Below are positions 16,895 to 26,239 of a DNA stretch of 64,000 nt, in pieces (positions within the stretch are counted from its first letter, which is position 1; every line of letters begins with the position of its first letter). A program made the position numbers and the translations under genes. Source of the DNA: Hasllibacter halocynthiae (GTDB lineage Bacteria; Pseudomonadota; Alphaproteobacteria; Rhodobacterales; Rhodobacteraceae); NCBI RefSeq assembly GCF_003003095.1, contig NZ_PVTT01000003.1, forward strand, positions 40,130 to 104,129, in the 5' to 3' direction. The notes under the pieces were generated by a model. The model made no database searches. It had not been told where the DNA came from and worked only from the letters and a program-made list of their open reading frames with translations.

Positions 16895-19402
16895 CTAGAA
16901 GTGGATCGCCACGCCCGCCGAGCCGCGATGGCTCTCGCTGTCCGAGCCGAAGGCGCCGTCGTAGCGGACATGCCCCGAGACCCTGTCGTTGAACTCGATC
17001 CCGAGGCCCGCGCCGACGCGCAGCCGGTCGCGGTCGATGGGCGCGGCGGCGGTGGCGAAATCCGTCTCCGCGGCCGGGATGGCCGAGGCGGTGACGGTGC
17101 GCAGGTCGCCGAAGGCCCGCTCCCACATGACGGAGGCCTCCGGCGTCAGCACGGTCCCCCCCGCCACGAGCGTCGTGCCGACCGTGACGCCGACGCCCGC
17201 ATAGACGCGCGTGGTGTCGTCGCCGTCCACGTCGAGGTCCAGCACGCCCGCCCCGTCCTCGCGCGTCGCGTCCCGGGTCACGTGCAGGGCGTCCAGCGTC
17301 GCCGTGGGCGCGAGGCGCAGGTTCTCGAACCCCAGTCGTTCGGAGACGTCGTAGCTCGCCGCGAGGGAGGCGGCGTAGAGGTCGCCGTCCGCGCCGGACG
17401 TGGCGCGGGCGAGGGTTCCGTCGTTCAGCGCGAACTCCCTCTCGAAGTCGTAGTCCAGCCGCGCGTAGCCCAACGCGCCCGACAGGGTCAGCGGGCCGCG
17501 CACCGTGGAGGCGTAGACCCCGAGGTGAAGCGCGTCGACCTCGGCCGACGAGGGGACAGCGTCGTCCGTGTCGACGTCCGTGCGGGTGTAGCCCAGCGAC
17601 AGACCGGCGAGCGACGTGCCGCCGGGCCCGAAGCGACGCTCGATCCCGGCGGCGGCGCCGTAGGCGTCCGCGTCGAAGCCGGGGACGGCGCCCGTCGATG
17701 CCTCGGCGCCGTCCGCCTGCGCGTGCGCGCCCATGCCCACGGCCCATGCGCCGAAGGCCGGGACGGCGACGCGGCGCGGCGCGGCGACGACGGGCGGCGG
17801 GATGAAGCCCCCCTTGTAGGCGGCCCCCGGAACGGCGGTGATCGGCGCGACCGCGCCCGTCTCGGGCGTCGTCGGGATCGCCCCCGCCACGAGGCCGCCG
17901 CGCCGCTGGAGCGTCTCGGTGTAGAGGCGCCCGGCATCGGCGACGGCGTCGGTCGTGGAAGGGAAGATCACCTTCGGGCTCTCCTCCTGCGCCTGGCGAT
18001 AGACGAGCTGGACGGAGTTCGCGTTGTAGATGTCGCGCAGGTCGATGTCCGGCAGGTTGTCCGTAACGCCGTCGAACGTGCCGGACACGCCCCCGCCGGC
18101 CGTGAGGATCGTGAACGCGCCGGCCTGCGGGTAGTCGCCCGGCCTCCCGTCGGCGCGGATCGTGCCCCCGTCGATGGTGGCCGCGCCCTCGACAGCCAGC
18201 CGGTCCGAGGCGAGGCCGGGAAAGTCGGTGCCGGCGGGGTTCGGCGCGGGATCGGGCGCCAGGTCGACCGCGAAGGTGGAGCCGGGGGCGAAGCGCGCGT
18301 CGCCCGCGACGTCGAGGGTGCCGAGCTCATCCCCCAGCGGTCCGGGGGCGACCGTGCCGCCCGTCGCGTCCAGCGCGCCGATGGTGCCCGTGCCCGCCAG
18401 CGTGCCGGCCGGAACCGCCATCCCCGTTCGCGCGACCGTGCCTTCCACGACCAGCGTGCCCTCCTCGACGATCCCGTCGGGGGCGAAGTTCGGCGCGGTG
18501 CCGGTCAGCGTCCACGTTCCGGCGCCGGTCTTCCGCAGCAGCTCGAAGTTCAGGTACTGCTCGGCGTCGGCCTCGGCGGCCGTTCCTTCCCCGCCTTCCA
18601 GGATCAGGTCGTCCGACAGCGCGCCGCCGTCGGCCAGCCCGGTCAGCTCGTAGGTCGGGCGAAGGGTCAGCGTGTCCGTGCCGTCGCCGAACCGCAGGGC
18701 CGTGCCCCCCGCGACGCCGGTCGCGGCGCTGCCCGCGAGCAGCAGGTCGAGCGTGCCGTCCACGCCGCCGCTGCGCACCTGCACCGCCTCGGCCGACTGC
18801 GAGAAGACGCGCCCGCCCGCCTCCACCGTCACCGTCGAGCGCCCCGGCCGCGCGCCGCCGCCGTTGTCTATCTCGATCGCCTCGGCCTGCTGCGCGGCCG
18901 TGCGGTTCGGGCCGAGGGCCTCCAGGACGCCGGTCGGGCCCACGACGATGTCGCCGTAATCCATGTCGATCGCCTCGGAGCTCTCGCCCTGGACCCGCAC
19001 GAGGCCGTCGACGCGGATCGACGCGGCCTCGTCGAGCTGGATCCCTTCGGAGTCGGGGCCGGTCGTCGTGATCTCGCCGTCTCCGAGAACGGTGATCGTC
19101 GCCCCGTCCCCCAGCTCGATCGCCCGTCTTTGGGTGCGGATCGCTTCCTCGGGCGCTTCCCCGTCGCCCACCACCACCGTCACCCCGTTCGCCGCGCGAT
19201 TGATGATCGGGGCGTTCTCGACCGGGGGATCGCCCGCGGTGCACGTGACCGTATCGCCCGAGCTGGGCATGGAGGCGGTGCTGGGCGGGGGGACGTCGCT
19301 CGTGACGGCGCAATCGGCGAAGGCCGGGGCCGGCGGGGTCAGCCCCGCGACGAGTGCCAGGGCGGATGCGGAATGGAGGGGGCGAAAGTGATGACGGGAC
19401 AT
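16895..19402 (-). CDS. Autotransporter (type V secretion) with beta-barrel C-terminus
   Basis: An 835-residue classical autotransporter. A signal peptide of about 28 residues ends at AFADCAVTS. The passenger (about 30-540) is a parallel beta-helix-like region rich in Gly, Asp, Thr and Val. Its first part repeats a pattern built on [25 protein letters not shown] and AIEI-DNGGG; later it shows the autotransporter strand motif GAGTWTLTG. The last about 270 residues form the outer-membrane barrel and end in the terminal Phe (VAIHF) needed for barrel assembly. A weak AGAGG precedes the ATG at 19402. Passenger function (adhesin or enzyme) cannot be told; no catalytic motif is seen. Confidence 0.85.
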   Translation of the reverse strand: MSRHHFRPLHSASALALVAGLTPPAPAFADCAVTSDVPPPSTASMPSSGDTVTCTAGDPPVENAPIINRAANGVTVVVGDGEAPEEAIRTQRRAIELGDGATITVLGDGEITTTGPDSEGIQLDEAASIRVDGLVRVQGESSEAIDMDYGDIVVGPTGVLEALGPNRTAAQQAEAIEIDNGGGARPGRSTVTVEAGGRVFSQSAEAVQVRSGGVDGTLDLLLAGSAATGVAGGTALRFGDGTDTLTLRPTYELTGLADGGALSDDLILEGGEGTAAEADAEQYLNFELLRKTGAGTWTLTGTAPNFAPDGIVEEGTLVVEGTVARTGMAVPAGTLAGTGTIGALDATGGTVAPGPLGDELGTLDVAGDARFAPGSTFAVDLAPDPAPNPAGTDFPGLASDRLAVEGAATIDGGTIRADGRPGDYPQAGAFTILTAGGGVSGTFDGVTDNLPDIDLRDIYNANSVQLVYRQAQEESPKVIFPSTTDAVADAGRLYTETLQRRGGLVAGAIPTTPETGAVAPITAVPGAAYKGGFIPPPVVAAPRRVAVPAFGAWAVGMGAHAQADGAEASTGAVPGFDADAYGAAAGIERRFGPGGTSLAGLSLGYTRTDVDTDDAVPSSAEVDALHLGVYASTVRGPLTLSGALGYARLDYDFEREFALNDGTLARATSGADGDLYAASLAASYDVSERLGFENLRLAPTATLDALHVTRDATREDGAGVLDLDVDGDDTTRVYAGVGVTVGTTLVAGGTVLTPEASVMWERAFGDLRTVTASAIPAAETDFATAAAPIDRDRLRVGAGLGIEFNDRVSGHVRYDGAFGSDSESHRGSAGVAIHF

Positions 19403-19909
19403 GAAGAACCTCTGCAAGCGTAGGAAAGGCCGCCCGTCGACGCGGAGGGCGGCAGGGAATTCGGAAGGAGACCTCAAGGTCTCGCGCGTCGGTCGGGGCG
19501 GTGGTCCGCGACCGGCACCCCGCGCCTGCGGTCGAGCGGCCTGCGCGGCGGCTTGGGGATGTCGGCCGGCTGATCGGCGAAGACGGGTAATACGGAGAGT
19601 GCCGTCATGGCGATAATCCTATAGGCCCCCCCATTTCGGGGGAGCTTCCCCAGGAGTCGGGGCGCCAACGGACTGAGACGTCGATTCAGTGCCTCAAATT
19701 CGACAAAAACTTGATGTGTTGCTTGATGGCAACAAATGCGGAGATCGTGGATGGTCGCCGTTGCAATGACTTCGAGGGGTCGCCAGGGGCTTGCGCCCCT
19801 TCCCGCGAACGAGGCGGTGATCGCCGCTGCGGGACCTTCGGTCGCGCAACGCGCCGACGGCCGCCTCCCCTGAGAGCGGGCCGATCGCCGATCCCGCCAG
19901 CGAGGCGTC
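19403..19909. other. 507-bp intergenic region upstream of the autotransporter
   Basis: Between two minus-strand genes. It holds an AT-rich block (about 19680-19745), the most likely place for the autotransporter promoter. Two hairpins are clear: TGTTGC-N6-GCAACA at 19717-19734 and AGGGGC-TTGC-GCCCCT at 19785-19800; the second may terminate transcription. A minus-strand ORF of about 44 codons starts with an ATG near 19608, but I see no good ribosome-binding site or family match, so it is not called. Confidence 0.4.
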
Positions 19910-20329
19910 CTATTCCAACCGGGTCCAGTTCTGCGCCCGGCAGATGACCCCGCCCAGGACGCAGCCCTCGACCCGCAGCACCTGCCCCTGCAAGGTCAGC
20001 CTCGAGCTGGAGCGCCCGGAGGTCACGTTCATGTCGGGAACCCAGATGGTGCCGCCCGACCAGACGTTCGGCGCGGTCGGGGCCATCCCGTCGATGATGC
20101 CCCGCCCGACGACCTCGGCGCGCCGCTCGCTCGTGCCTCCGAACGCGTCCGTGATCTGGCCGCAGGCCTTCGATGCGTCCGAGCCGCAGGGCCCGATGCG
20201 GACGTGGACATAGGCCCCCCGGTCCGCCCCCCTGTCGCTCGGCTCGCTTTGCCAGAGGCCGAACACCTCCTGCGCGGCCGCCGGCATCGCGAGAAGGCCC
20301 AGCGTCGCGGCGATCAGTCCGATTCTCAT
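19910..20329 (-). CDS. DUF2147 domain secreted protein
   Basis: A 139-residue protein with a signal peptide (MRIGLIAATLGLLAMPAAAQ, cleavage about residue 19) and a DUF2147 body: VFGLWQSE near the start and a C-terminal VLGGVICRAQNWTRL. Four cysteines in the mature part could form disulfides. The family is small, periplasmic or secreted, and of unknown function, with a lipocalin-like barrel suspected. The ATG at 20329 follows AGGAAAGAGG. It is divergent from the OmpW-like gene. Confidence 0.78.
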   Translation of the reverse strand: MRIGLIAATLGLLAMPAAAQEVFGLWQSEPSDRGADRGAYVHVRIGPCGSDASKACGQITDAFGGTSERRAEVVGRGIIDGMAPTAPNVWSGGTIWVPDMNVTSGRSSSRLTLQGQVLRVEGCVLGGVICRAQNWTRLE

Positions 20330-20690
20330 CCTCTTTCCTCCCGGGTCGGCGCCCGGCGCGATGCCGGGCCAGCCCGCCGGCGCGGCACGAAGAGCGTGGG
20401 CGCCCCGCGCCGACAAGCACCCCCGAGGCTAGGCGCCCGGCCGGCGGGGCACCCAGACCCCGGCCCGCCAAAATGCGCCGAACTGGCTGGCCCGGTCATG
20501 GCTGGCCCCGCCGTTCCCTGCGACGTTCGGCGCCATGCGACGGGGATCCGAACGAACGCCGGCTTCGGCGGCGACATGCCGCCCGGGGGACGTGCCAGTC
20601 CCTTCGGCCAGCGGATGCCGTAGCGGTTTTCCCCGCATCCGGGTGGCCGGGCCAGCCATGCGGGGAAGCCTCCGAAGGGAGATGGGATCG
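20330..20690. other. Divergent intergenic region, DUF2147 and ompW-like genes
   Basis: 361 bp between divergent genes, presumably containing both promoters. No recognisable operator or clear sigma-70 pair could be picked out by eye. A GAAGGGA element at about 20674 serves as the ribosome-binding site for the ATG at 20691. Confidence 0.3.
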
Positions 20691-21374
20691 ATGAACGGAC
20701 GCCTCGGCAAGACCTGGACGCTGCTCGCCGCCACGGCGGCATGCTGCCTTCCGCCCGCCGCGACGTCGGCGCAGGGCCAGCGGTTCGTCGACAGGTTCGA
20801 GTTCACCCCCGGCGTCGCCCGCCTCGAGTTCGACATCGACGTCGAGTCCCTCGCGATCGCGGGCTTCGACATACCCGACGCCGATCTCGACGTCTCGTCC
20901 TCGACCCTGCCGTCGGTCACGATCGCCTTCAACATCAACGAGAACTGGTCCATCGGCACGCTCGTCGCCCCGCCCCCTGAGGCGCGGATCAAGGCGGCGG
21001 GCTCGCTGGATTTCCTGGACCTCGACATCGGCACGGTACGCTACCTGCCCGTCAACGTCGCCGTGCAGTACCGCTTCACCAACTTCGGGGCGTTCAGGCC
21101 GTTCCTCGGCGTCGGGGCCGCCTACTTCCTGGTGCTCGCCACCGAGGACGACGAGACCAGCGGCCTCGAGGTGGACGACGCCCTGGGCGGGGTGCTGCGC
21201 GCCGGCTTCGACTTCGCCGTCAACGAGAACGTGAGCCTCCATTTCGCCTACAGCAAGGTCTTCCTCGAGACGCAGGCGCGCACGACCCTGCCCTTCCTCT
21301 TCGACGTGCCGACCGAGGTCGAGCTAAGCCTCGACCCTTCGGTGGTCGAGGCGGGCCTGACGATCCGCTTCTAG
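20691..21374 (+). CDS. OmpW-family outer-membrane protein (AlkL-like candidate)
   Basis: A 227-residue precursor with a signal peptide of about 27 residues and an eight-stranded OmpW-type barrel. Family features are INENWSIGTLVAPPPE, VNVAVQYRFTNFGAFRPFLGVGAAY and the terminal Phe in LTIRF. AlkL, which helps hydrocarbons cross the outer membrane in Pseudomonas, is an OmpW-family protein. Because an AlkB-type hydroxylase fusion lies 1.1 kb downstream, with an AraC regulator between, a role in hydrocarbon uptake is a reasonable inference. The end overlaps the convergent AraC gene by 51 bp. Confidence 0.82.
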   Translation: MNGRLGKTWTLLAATAACCLPPAATSAQGQRFVDRFEFTPGVARLEFDIDVESLAIAGFDIPDADLDVSSSTLPSVTIAFNINENWSIGTLVAPPPEARIKAAGSLDFLDLDIGTVRYLPVNVAVQYRFTNFGAFRPFLGVGAAYFLVLATEDDETSGLEVDDALGGVLRAGFDFAVNENVSLHFAYSKVFLETQARTTLPFLFDVPTEVELSLDPSVVEAGLTIRF

Positions 21375-22493
21375 GCAGGATGCCCGCACGGGGCAGCCAT
21401 CGGGCGCGCGTTCGGGGGACGGGGCCGGGTGGCGCTTGCGGTACTCGCTGATCGACATGCCGAACCAGCGCACGAACGCCCGGCTCAGCGTGGTGGGTTC
21501 GGAGAAGCGCAGGCGCTCGCACACCTCGCGGAGCGGGCGGCCGTTCCCGATCTCGCGGAGGGCGAGGTCCCGCCGCGCCGCGTCGAGAAGCGCGCGGTAG
21601 CTCGCGCCGCGCTGCGTCAGCACCCGGTTCAGGGTCCGCTCGCTCACGTGGAGATGGGCCGCGACCTCTCGGAAGGGGCATTCCTCGCCCCCGAGGATGC
21701 CGCGGGCGATCCGGCGCCAGGCCTCGACGACCGGGTCCCGGTCCTGTGCCAGCAGCGCGGCGGCGTGCTCCTTCAGGATCTGGTGCAGGTAGGCGTCCCG
21801 CGTGCGCAGGGGCCGCTCCAGCGCGCCCGGCTCGAGGAGGAGGGCGTCCTCCTCGGCGCCGAAGCGCGCCTCGCAGCGGAAGGTCTCGCGGTAGGCGGTG
21901 CCGTATCCCGGATCGCGGTGGCGGAACCGGACCTCCCTGGCGGGGGCCGGAAGCCCCGTGAACTCCTTCAGCGCGCCGAGGAGCCGCGCCAGGGCGTGCT
22001 CGCTCGCCGAGCGGTTCTCGTGCCGCGGCGACAGAAGGCGGCGCGTGACGAGGACGCCCTCCTCCAGCTCCTCGACCTCCAGCGCCTCGGCCTCGCAGAT
22101 CAGCGGCGCATAAGCCTCCCATGTCGCCAACATCTCCCCCACGGTCCGCGTGCGCTTGGCGAGGTGGCAGACCAGGTGCCGGCTCCGCGGGGCGAGGCGG
22201 GCGAGGCGCAGCCCGATCGTCGGCTCGCCCAGCACTTCCTCCGCCAGCGCCCAGAGGCGGTTCACCGCGCCGCGCCCGACGCGGGCCCTGGCGTCGTCTA
22301 GGCGGGCGAGGGGCAGGCCCGTCGCCGCCTCGAGGCGCGCGCGTGGCAGCCCCCCGCCCCGCAGCAGCAGAAGGGCGAGGGGCCGCGCGGCGTCATGGGC
22401 CGAGGAGCGGGGCTCCAGCGCGAACCCGTTCCGGTCGGGCACCGCGGCGCGGCCCCGCCCGCCGGCGCCCTCGTCGATGAAGGCGTCCAGCAT
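21324..22493 (-). CDS. AraC-family regulator with arabinose-binding-like N-terminus
   Basis: A 389-residue regulator. The N-terminal about 250 residues match the AraC-binding-like domain found in OruR/ArgR-type regulators. The C-terminal HTH_18 domain contains VAAHLHVSERTLNRVLTQRGASY and the second helix pair VCERLRFSEPTTLSRAFVRWFGMSISEYR. A tail of about 30 residues follows. It runs in the same direction as the AlkB fusion gene upstream, whose stop lies four bases before this start, so the two are probably co-transcribed. A similar AraC regulator is divergent at the far side, giving two related regulators for one enzyme gene. The ligand is unknown; an alkane or a derived acid is plausible. 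Confidence 0.82.
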   Translation of the reverse strand: MLDAFIDEGAGGRGRAAVPDRNGFALEPRSSAHDAARPLALLLLRGGGLPRARLEAATGLPLARLDDARARVGRGAVNRLWALAEEVLGEPTIGLRLARLAPRSRHLVCHLAKRTRTVGEMLATWEAYAPLICEAEALEVEELEEGVLVTRRLLSPRHENRSASEHALARLLGALKEFTGLPAPAREVRFRHRDPGYGTAYRETFRCEARFGAEEDALLLEPGALERPLRTRDAYLHQILKEHAAALLAQDRDPVVEAWRRIARGILGGEECPFREVAAHLHVSERTLNRVLTQRGASYRALLDAARRDLALREIGNGRPLREVCERLRFSEPTTLSRAFVRWFGMSISEYRKRHPAPSPERAPDGCPVRASCLEADRQARLDHRRVEA

Positions 22494-22497
22494 GCCC

Positions 22498-24777
22498 TCA
22501 CTCCGCGGGGACGGCGCCGGAGGATCCCGCGGGCGGCAGGGCGCTGGGATCGTAGTCCATCAGCCCGCGAAGGCCGCTCCTGCGGTTCGCCTCGCGCGCC
22601 AGCACCCGTTCCTCGGGCGAGGCGTAGTTCGCGTCCCAGTGCTTCAGCCGCTCCACCATCATCCGGTTCCAGGCCGGCGGGATCAGCGTGATCCCCATGG
22701 TGGCGAGGTAGCCGTACCGCATCTTCGGCGCGTCAGGCAGGGACATCAGGTCCTGGAACGGCACCTCGCCCTGGGCGTGGTGGTGCGAGTGGCGACCCAG
22801 GTTGAACATCGCCCAGGAGGAGAAGACCGCGTTCGTGTTCCACGAGTGGCGCGGCTGGACCGGCTGCTCCGGCACCCGGATCATGCCGTAATGCTCCATG
22901 TAGTTGACGATCTCGAGGAGCGAGCGCGCGAAGAGGGCCGTCAGCGTGAACATCAGCACGCCCAGCCAGCCGGCGATCAGGAAGGCGGCGACGAGCAGCG
23001 AGAGGCTCATCAGGAGGCCGCGGAGGTACGCGTTGCGCAGCGACCAGACCGGCAGCCCCTTGCGCCGCAGGCGGTCGGCCTCGATGCGCGCGGCGCCCAG
23101 GTTGGTGTGCACGATCGAATGGACGATGTGGGCGTAGACGTTGCGCCCGCGCGGGGCCGTGGCGGGATCGATGTCGGTCGCGACGTAGCGGTGGTGGCCG
23201 TAGACGTGCTCTATCGAGAAGCCGACGTCGAAGCTGAACGCCAGGAGCCAGCGGCCCACGAACATGGACACCGGGTCCCAGGTGCGGTGGGTCAGCTCGT
23301 GCGCCGTGATCGTCGCGAGGCCGCCGATCATCAGGCCGACGCCCACGATCCCCGTGACGTAGCGCACGACGGGGTTCGCCTCGGCCCGCGCGGCGACGAT
23401 GTCGTACCCGGTGGTGGCATGGACGAGGGCGCCGAAGCCCAGCGGATCGCCCGTCGAGAGCTGCCACATGAAGCAGAAGCACAGCAGCATCACCAGCGGC
23501 AGCGCCGTCCAGAGCTGAAGCGTCAGGATCCAAGGCTGCCCGTAGTCCGGCGTCGAGACGTCCTCGCCCGCGATGAGGTCGCCGAAGGCGTAGGCCACCA
23601 TGATGATGGCGACGCCGATGACGGCGTAGAACCCGCCGAGCAGCACCGTCGCGATCGCCAAGAGCCCGGCCATGTGGAGCACCCCGAACTTGAGGTAGTC
23701 GCCCGGCTTCGCCCGGGGGCGGTCGATGACCGGCAGGCCGACGGCGCCCCAGAAGTTGCTCTGCCGTCCTTCGCGGATGATGAATCGGTCCGCGTGGATC
23801 GCCTCGCCCGGCATGCCCAAGGCCTTCAGCGCCCCCTCGGCGCTATCGACCATCCCCGGCGGGCCGCAGAGATAGGCCGCCTCGACGCCTTCCGCCTCCT
23901 CGGCGATGAAGTCCGTGACGAAGCCGTGGCGCCCCTTCCAGTCGGGGTTGTAGTCGTCGTCGCTCAGGACAGGGACGAAGCGGAAGCCGGGCCGGCGCGC
24001 AGCGTAGCCCTCGATCTCCTCCAAGGCGTAGAGGTCGCGTTCCTGCCGCGCGCCGAACATTAGCGTGACGGGACGGCGGTCGCCCGTCCGGTCCATCTCC
24101 TCCAGGATGGCCAGGATGGGCGCGAGGCCGCTTCCCCCCGCGACGAAGAGGGCCCGGCCCTCGCCCTCGCGTAGGTGGAACTCGCCCGCGGGGCCGCGCG
24201 CCGAGACGCCCGCGCCGACCACGTCCTCATCGAAGACGTGGCCCGAGAACGCCCCCCCTGGCACCCGGCGGATGGTGAAGCCGACCCGTCCGCCGTCATC
24301 CGGGGCGGTGGAGAAGGAGTAGCTGCGCGACGCCTCCGGCAGGTCGTCCAGCGTGAGGCTGGCGAACTGCCCGGCCCTGTAGTCCAGCGGGCGGTCGAGC
24401 TGGACGTCGAGGCGCACGATGTCGTGGGTCAGGAACTCGCGGCCGACGATGCGGCCCGCGACCTTCTCGGCCGAGACGACCGGCTCGGCCGGCAGCTCGA
24501 TCTCCACATCCGTCCGCGGGCGGCTCTGGCAGGCCAGGATGTAGCCGTCCGCGATCTCCTCCTCCGTCAGGACGTAGCCAGTCTCGGTCAACTCATCGAC
24601 CTCGCCGCCCGTCAGCCTGCACTTGCAGGTGGCGCAGCCGCCGACGCGGCAGATGAAGGGGAAATCGATCCCGTCGCCCAGTGCCGCCTGAAGGATCGTC
24701 TCGTTCGGCGCGACCTCGACGGCGCGGCCGTTGATGCGCGCGGTCCGCGGACCGCGCCTGGAAAAGATGTGCAACAT
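22498..24777 (-). CDS. Ferredoxin-reductase-AlkB fusion (self-sufficient alkane/fatty-acyl hydroxylase candidate)
   Basis: One 759-residue polypeptide with three modules. Residues 1-95 are a plant-type 2Fe-2S ferredoxin with Cys43, Cys48, Cys51 and Cys83. Residues about 100-335 are an FNR-type reductase with flavin motif RSYSFS (151-156), nucleotide motif GGSGLAP and CGPPGM. Residues about 350-759 are an integral-membrane AlkB-type di-iron hydroxylase with HELTH (493-497), HVYGHH (524-529), the MEHYG signature and HSHHH (663-667). All metal ligands seem intact, so electrons could pass from NAD(P)H to the di-iron site without separate rubredoxin. The start at 24777 is chosen for its GGAGG site four bases upstream; an upstream ATG at 24870 would leave only six bases to the divergent AraC gene. 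Substrate is inferred from family. Confidence 0.88.
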   Translation of the reverse strand: MLHIFSRRGPRTARINGRAVEVAPNETILQAALGDGIDFPFICRVGGCATCKCRLTGGEVDELTETGYVLTEEEIADGYILACQSRPRTDVEIELPAEPVVSAEKVAGRIVGREFLTHDIVRLDVQLDRPLDYRAGQFASLTLDDLPEASRSYSFSTAPDDGGRVGFTIRRVPGGAFSGHVFDEDVVGAGVSARGPAGEFHLREGEGRALFVAGGSGLAPILAILEEMDRTGDRRPVTLMFGARQERDLYALEEIEGYAARRPGFRFVPVLSDDDYNPDWKGRHGFVTDFIAEEAEGVEAAYLCGPPGMVDSAEGALKALGMPGEAIHADRFIIREGRQSNFWGAVGLPVIDRPRAKPGDYLKFGVLHMAGLLAIATVLLGGFYAVIGVAIIMVAYAFGDLIAGEDVSTPDYGQPWILTLQLWTALPLVMLLCFCFMWQLSTGDPLGFGALVHATTGYDIVAARAEANPVVRYVTGIVGVGLMIGGLATITAHELTHRTWDPVSMFVGRWLLAFSFDVGFSIEHVYGHHRYVATDIDPATAPRGRNVYAHIVHSIVHTNLGAARIEADRLRRKGLPVWSLRNAYLRGLLMSLSLLVAAFLIAGWLGVLMFTLTALFARSLLEIVNYMEHYGMIRVPEQPVQPRHSWNTNAVFSSWAMFNLGRHSHHHAQGEVPFQDLMSLPDAPKMRYGYLATMGITLIPPAWNRMMVERLKHWDANYASPEERVLAREANRRSGLRGLMDYDPSALPPAGSSGAVPAE

Positions 24778-24784
24778 TTCGCCT

Positions 24785-24803
24785 CCCCGAAACATCGTCG
24801 GGG
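24785..24803. promoter_or_regulatory. Inverted repeat over the AlkB-fusion ribosome-binding site
   Basis: CCCCGA and TCGGGG pair around a 7-nt loop and cover part of the fusion gene's GGGGAGG site on the minus strand. The 99-bp divergent space to the AraC start at 24877 must hold both promoters. A function is possible but untested. Confidence 0.3.
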
Positions 24804-24876
24804 CAGAGTGACGCCGCTCGCCACGCCCGTTCAGGGCCGCCGTGGACAAAAGGGGGTCATTTTCCGACATTCCAGC

Positions 24877-25896
24877 ATGCCCGACGTCCGGCCGAGCGCC
24901 GAGAGCACGACGATCAACTACCTGCCGCAGATCGCGCGGCAGGTGACGGCGGCAGGGGGCGACGCCGCTGCATGGCTCCGGCGGGGCGGCCTCTCCGAGG
25001 CCGGGCTGGCCGACCCCGGGACGGTCGTCCCCATCGAAAGGTACAGCGCGCTGGTCTGCGACGCGCTACGCATCACGGGCGACAGTGCCCTCGGCCTGGC
25101 CCTTGGGCGGGCGCTCACGCCCGGCACGCACGGCGTGGTCGGCCTCGCCGCGGCGGCTTCGGGCTCCGTCGGCGAGGCCTTGCGGATCGCCGAGACCTAC
25201 TTCGCCCTCCGGACCTCGCTCGTCCGGCTGGGCATCGACGACCGGCCGGCCGTGGGTCATGTCCGCGTGACCTTCGATCCCTCGCCGAGCCTCGGCGATG
25301 CGACGGGCGTCGTGCTCGAAGCCGCGATGCTGACCGTCAAGAACTTCGTGGACAGCCTCGTCCTTCAGGAAGGGATCTGCGAGGAGGTCGCGTTCGCGCA
25401 CGAGGCGCCCCCGCACGCCCCGCTCGTCCGGGACTTCTTCCGCACGCGGATCGCCTACGGGAGGGACTGGTCGGGCCTGTCGCTGAACCGGCGGATGACT
25501 GCGCGGCCGCTCGGCACCCGGGACGGCTTGGTGCTGGCCGAAGCCATCGCGATCTGCCGCCGCGAGCTGGAGCGGACCGCCGACGCCACGACCACCGCCC
25601 TGCGGCTGGAGCGGATGATGCTGGAGATCGAGGCCGGCTTCCCTTCCCTCGATGCGGCGGCGCGGCTGATGAAGATGTCGCCGAAGACGCTGCACCGGCG
25701 CCTCGCGGCGGAGGGCACGTCCTATCGCGGCGTCCTCGAGAGCGTCCGCAGCCGCCTCGCGCTCGAATACCTCCAGACCCGCCGGATCAGCGTGCAGGAG
25801 ACCGCGTTCCTCCTCGGCTACTCGGACTCGGCGAACTTCCGGCGGGCCTTCAAGCGCTGGCACGGCGTGCCGCCCGGTCGCTTCGACCGCGACTGA
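24877..25896 (+). CDS. AraC-family regulator, divergent from the AlkB fusion
   Basis: A 339-residue regulator. Residues about 20-210 are an arabinose-binding-like ligand domain; residues about 235-335 are the HTH_18 DNA-binding domain (AARLMKMSPKTLHRRLAAEG and VQETAFLLGYSDSANFRRAFKRWHG). It is divergent from the AlkB fusion with a 99-bp gap, the standard arrangement for a direct regulator. The second AraC gene at 21324-22493 has the same architecture. Which one senses the substrate cannot be told. Confidence 0.87.
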   Translation: MPDVRPSAESTTINYLPQIARQVTAAGGDAAAWLRRGGLSEAGLADPGTVVPIERYSALVCDALRITGDSALGLALGRALTPGTHGVVGLAAAASGSVGEALRIAETYFALRTSLVRLGIDDRPAVGHVRVTFDPSPSLGDATGVVLEAAMLTVKNFVDSLVLQEGICEEVAFAHEAPPHAPLVRDFFRTRIAYGRDWSGLSLNRRMTARPLGTRDGLVLAEAIAICRRELERTADATTTALRLERMMLEIEAGFPSLDAAARLMKMSPKTLHRRLAAEGTSYRGVLESVRSRLALEYLQTRRISVQETAFLLGYSDSANFRRAFKRWHGVPPGRFDRD

Positions 25897-25960
25897 ACCT
25901 CTCGGGCCCGGCGGCGTTGGTCCCCGCGCGATTCGCGCCCACCGACGAGGAGCACACACC

Positions 25961-26143
25961 ATGAGCGAACATGAGAACAAGCTGAAGGCCGCCGGCAACA
26001 AGGCCGCCGGCGCCGCGAAGGAAGCCTGGGGCGAGGCCACCCACAACGAGCGCCTCGAGGCCGAGGGCAAGGGCCAGCAGCTGAAGGGCAAGGCCCAGAA
26101 GGCCCTGGGCGACGTCGAGGGCAAGCTCGGCGACAAGAGCTGA
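25961..26143 (+). CDS. CsbD-like stress protein
   Basis: A 60-residue hydrophilic, Lys/Ala/Gly/Glu-rich protein matching the CsbD family, with the repeated AAGNKAAGAAKEAWGEAT and GKAQKALGDVEGKLGD patterns. CsbD proteins are small, abundant general-stress proteins of unknown mechanism. GAGGAG lies upstream of the ATG. It appears monocistronic, with a GC-rich hairpin after the stop. Confidence 0.85.
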   Translation: MSEHENKLKAAGNKAAGAAKEAWGEATHNERLEAEGKGQQLKGKAQKALGDVEGKLGDKS

Positions 26144-26149
26144 GCCTCC

Positions 26150-26184
26150 GGGCGGGGGGCGGGCACCCGCCTGCCCCTCCGCCC
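26150..26184 (+). terminator. Hairpin terminator after the CsbD gene
   Basis: An imperfect GC-rich inverted repeat: GGGCGGGGGGCGGG pairs with CCCGCC-TG-CCCCTCCGCCC just beyond the stop codon. Confidence 0.45.
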
Positions 26185-26239
26185 GCCCCGAGGCGGCCGG
26201 CCCGCCCGCCGCGAACCTACTTGCCCCCGGAGGCCCCCC

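Noticed and set aside
13317..17747. A 1476-codon minus-strand open frame ending in pufL
   Set aside because: Only the last 285 codons are PufL. The rest is antisense to the DUF1275, NhaC and autotransporter genes and is Arg/Gly/Asp-rich as expected of GC-rich shadow frames.
16292..19423. A 1043-codon plus-strand frame opposite the autotransporter
   Set aside because: No family resemblance; the minus strand has signal peptide, passenger and barrel with terminal Phe.
24778..24870. N-terminal extension of the AlkB fusion from ATG 24870
   Set aside because: It would leave six bases to the divergent AraC gene, and a better ribosome-binding site serves ATG 24777.
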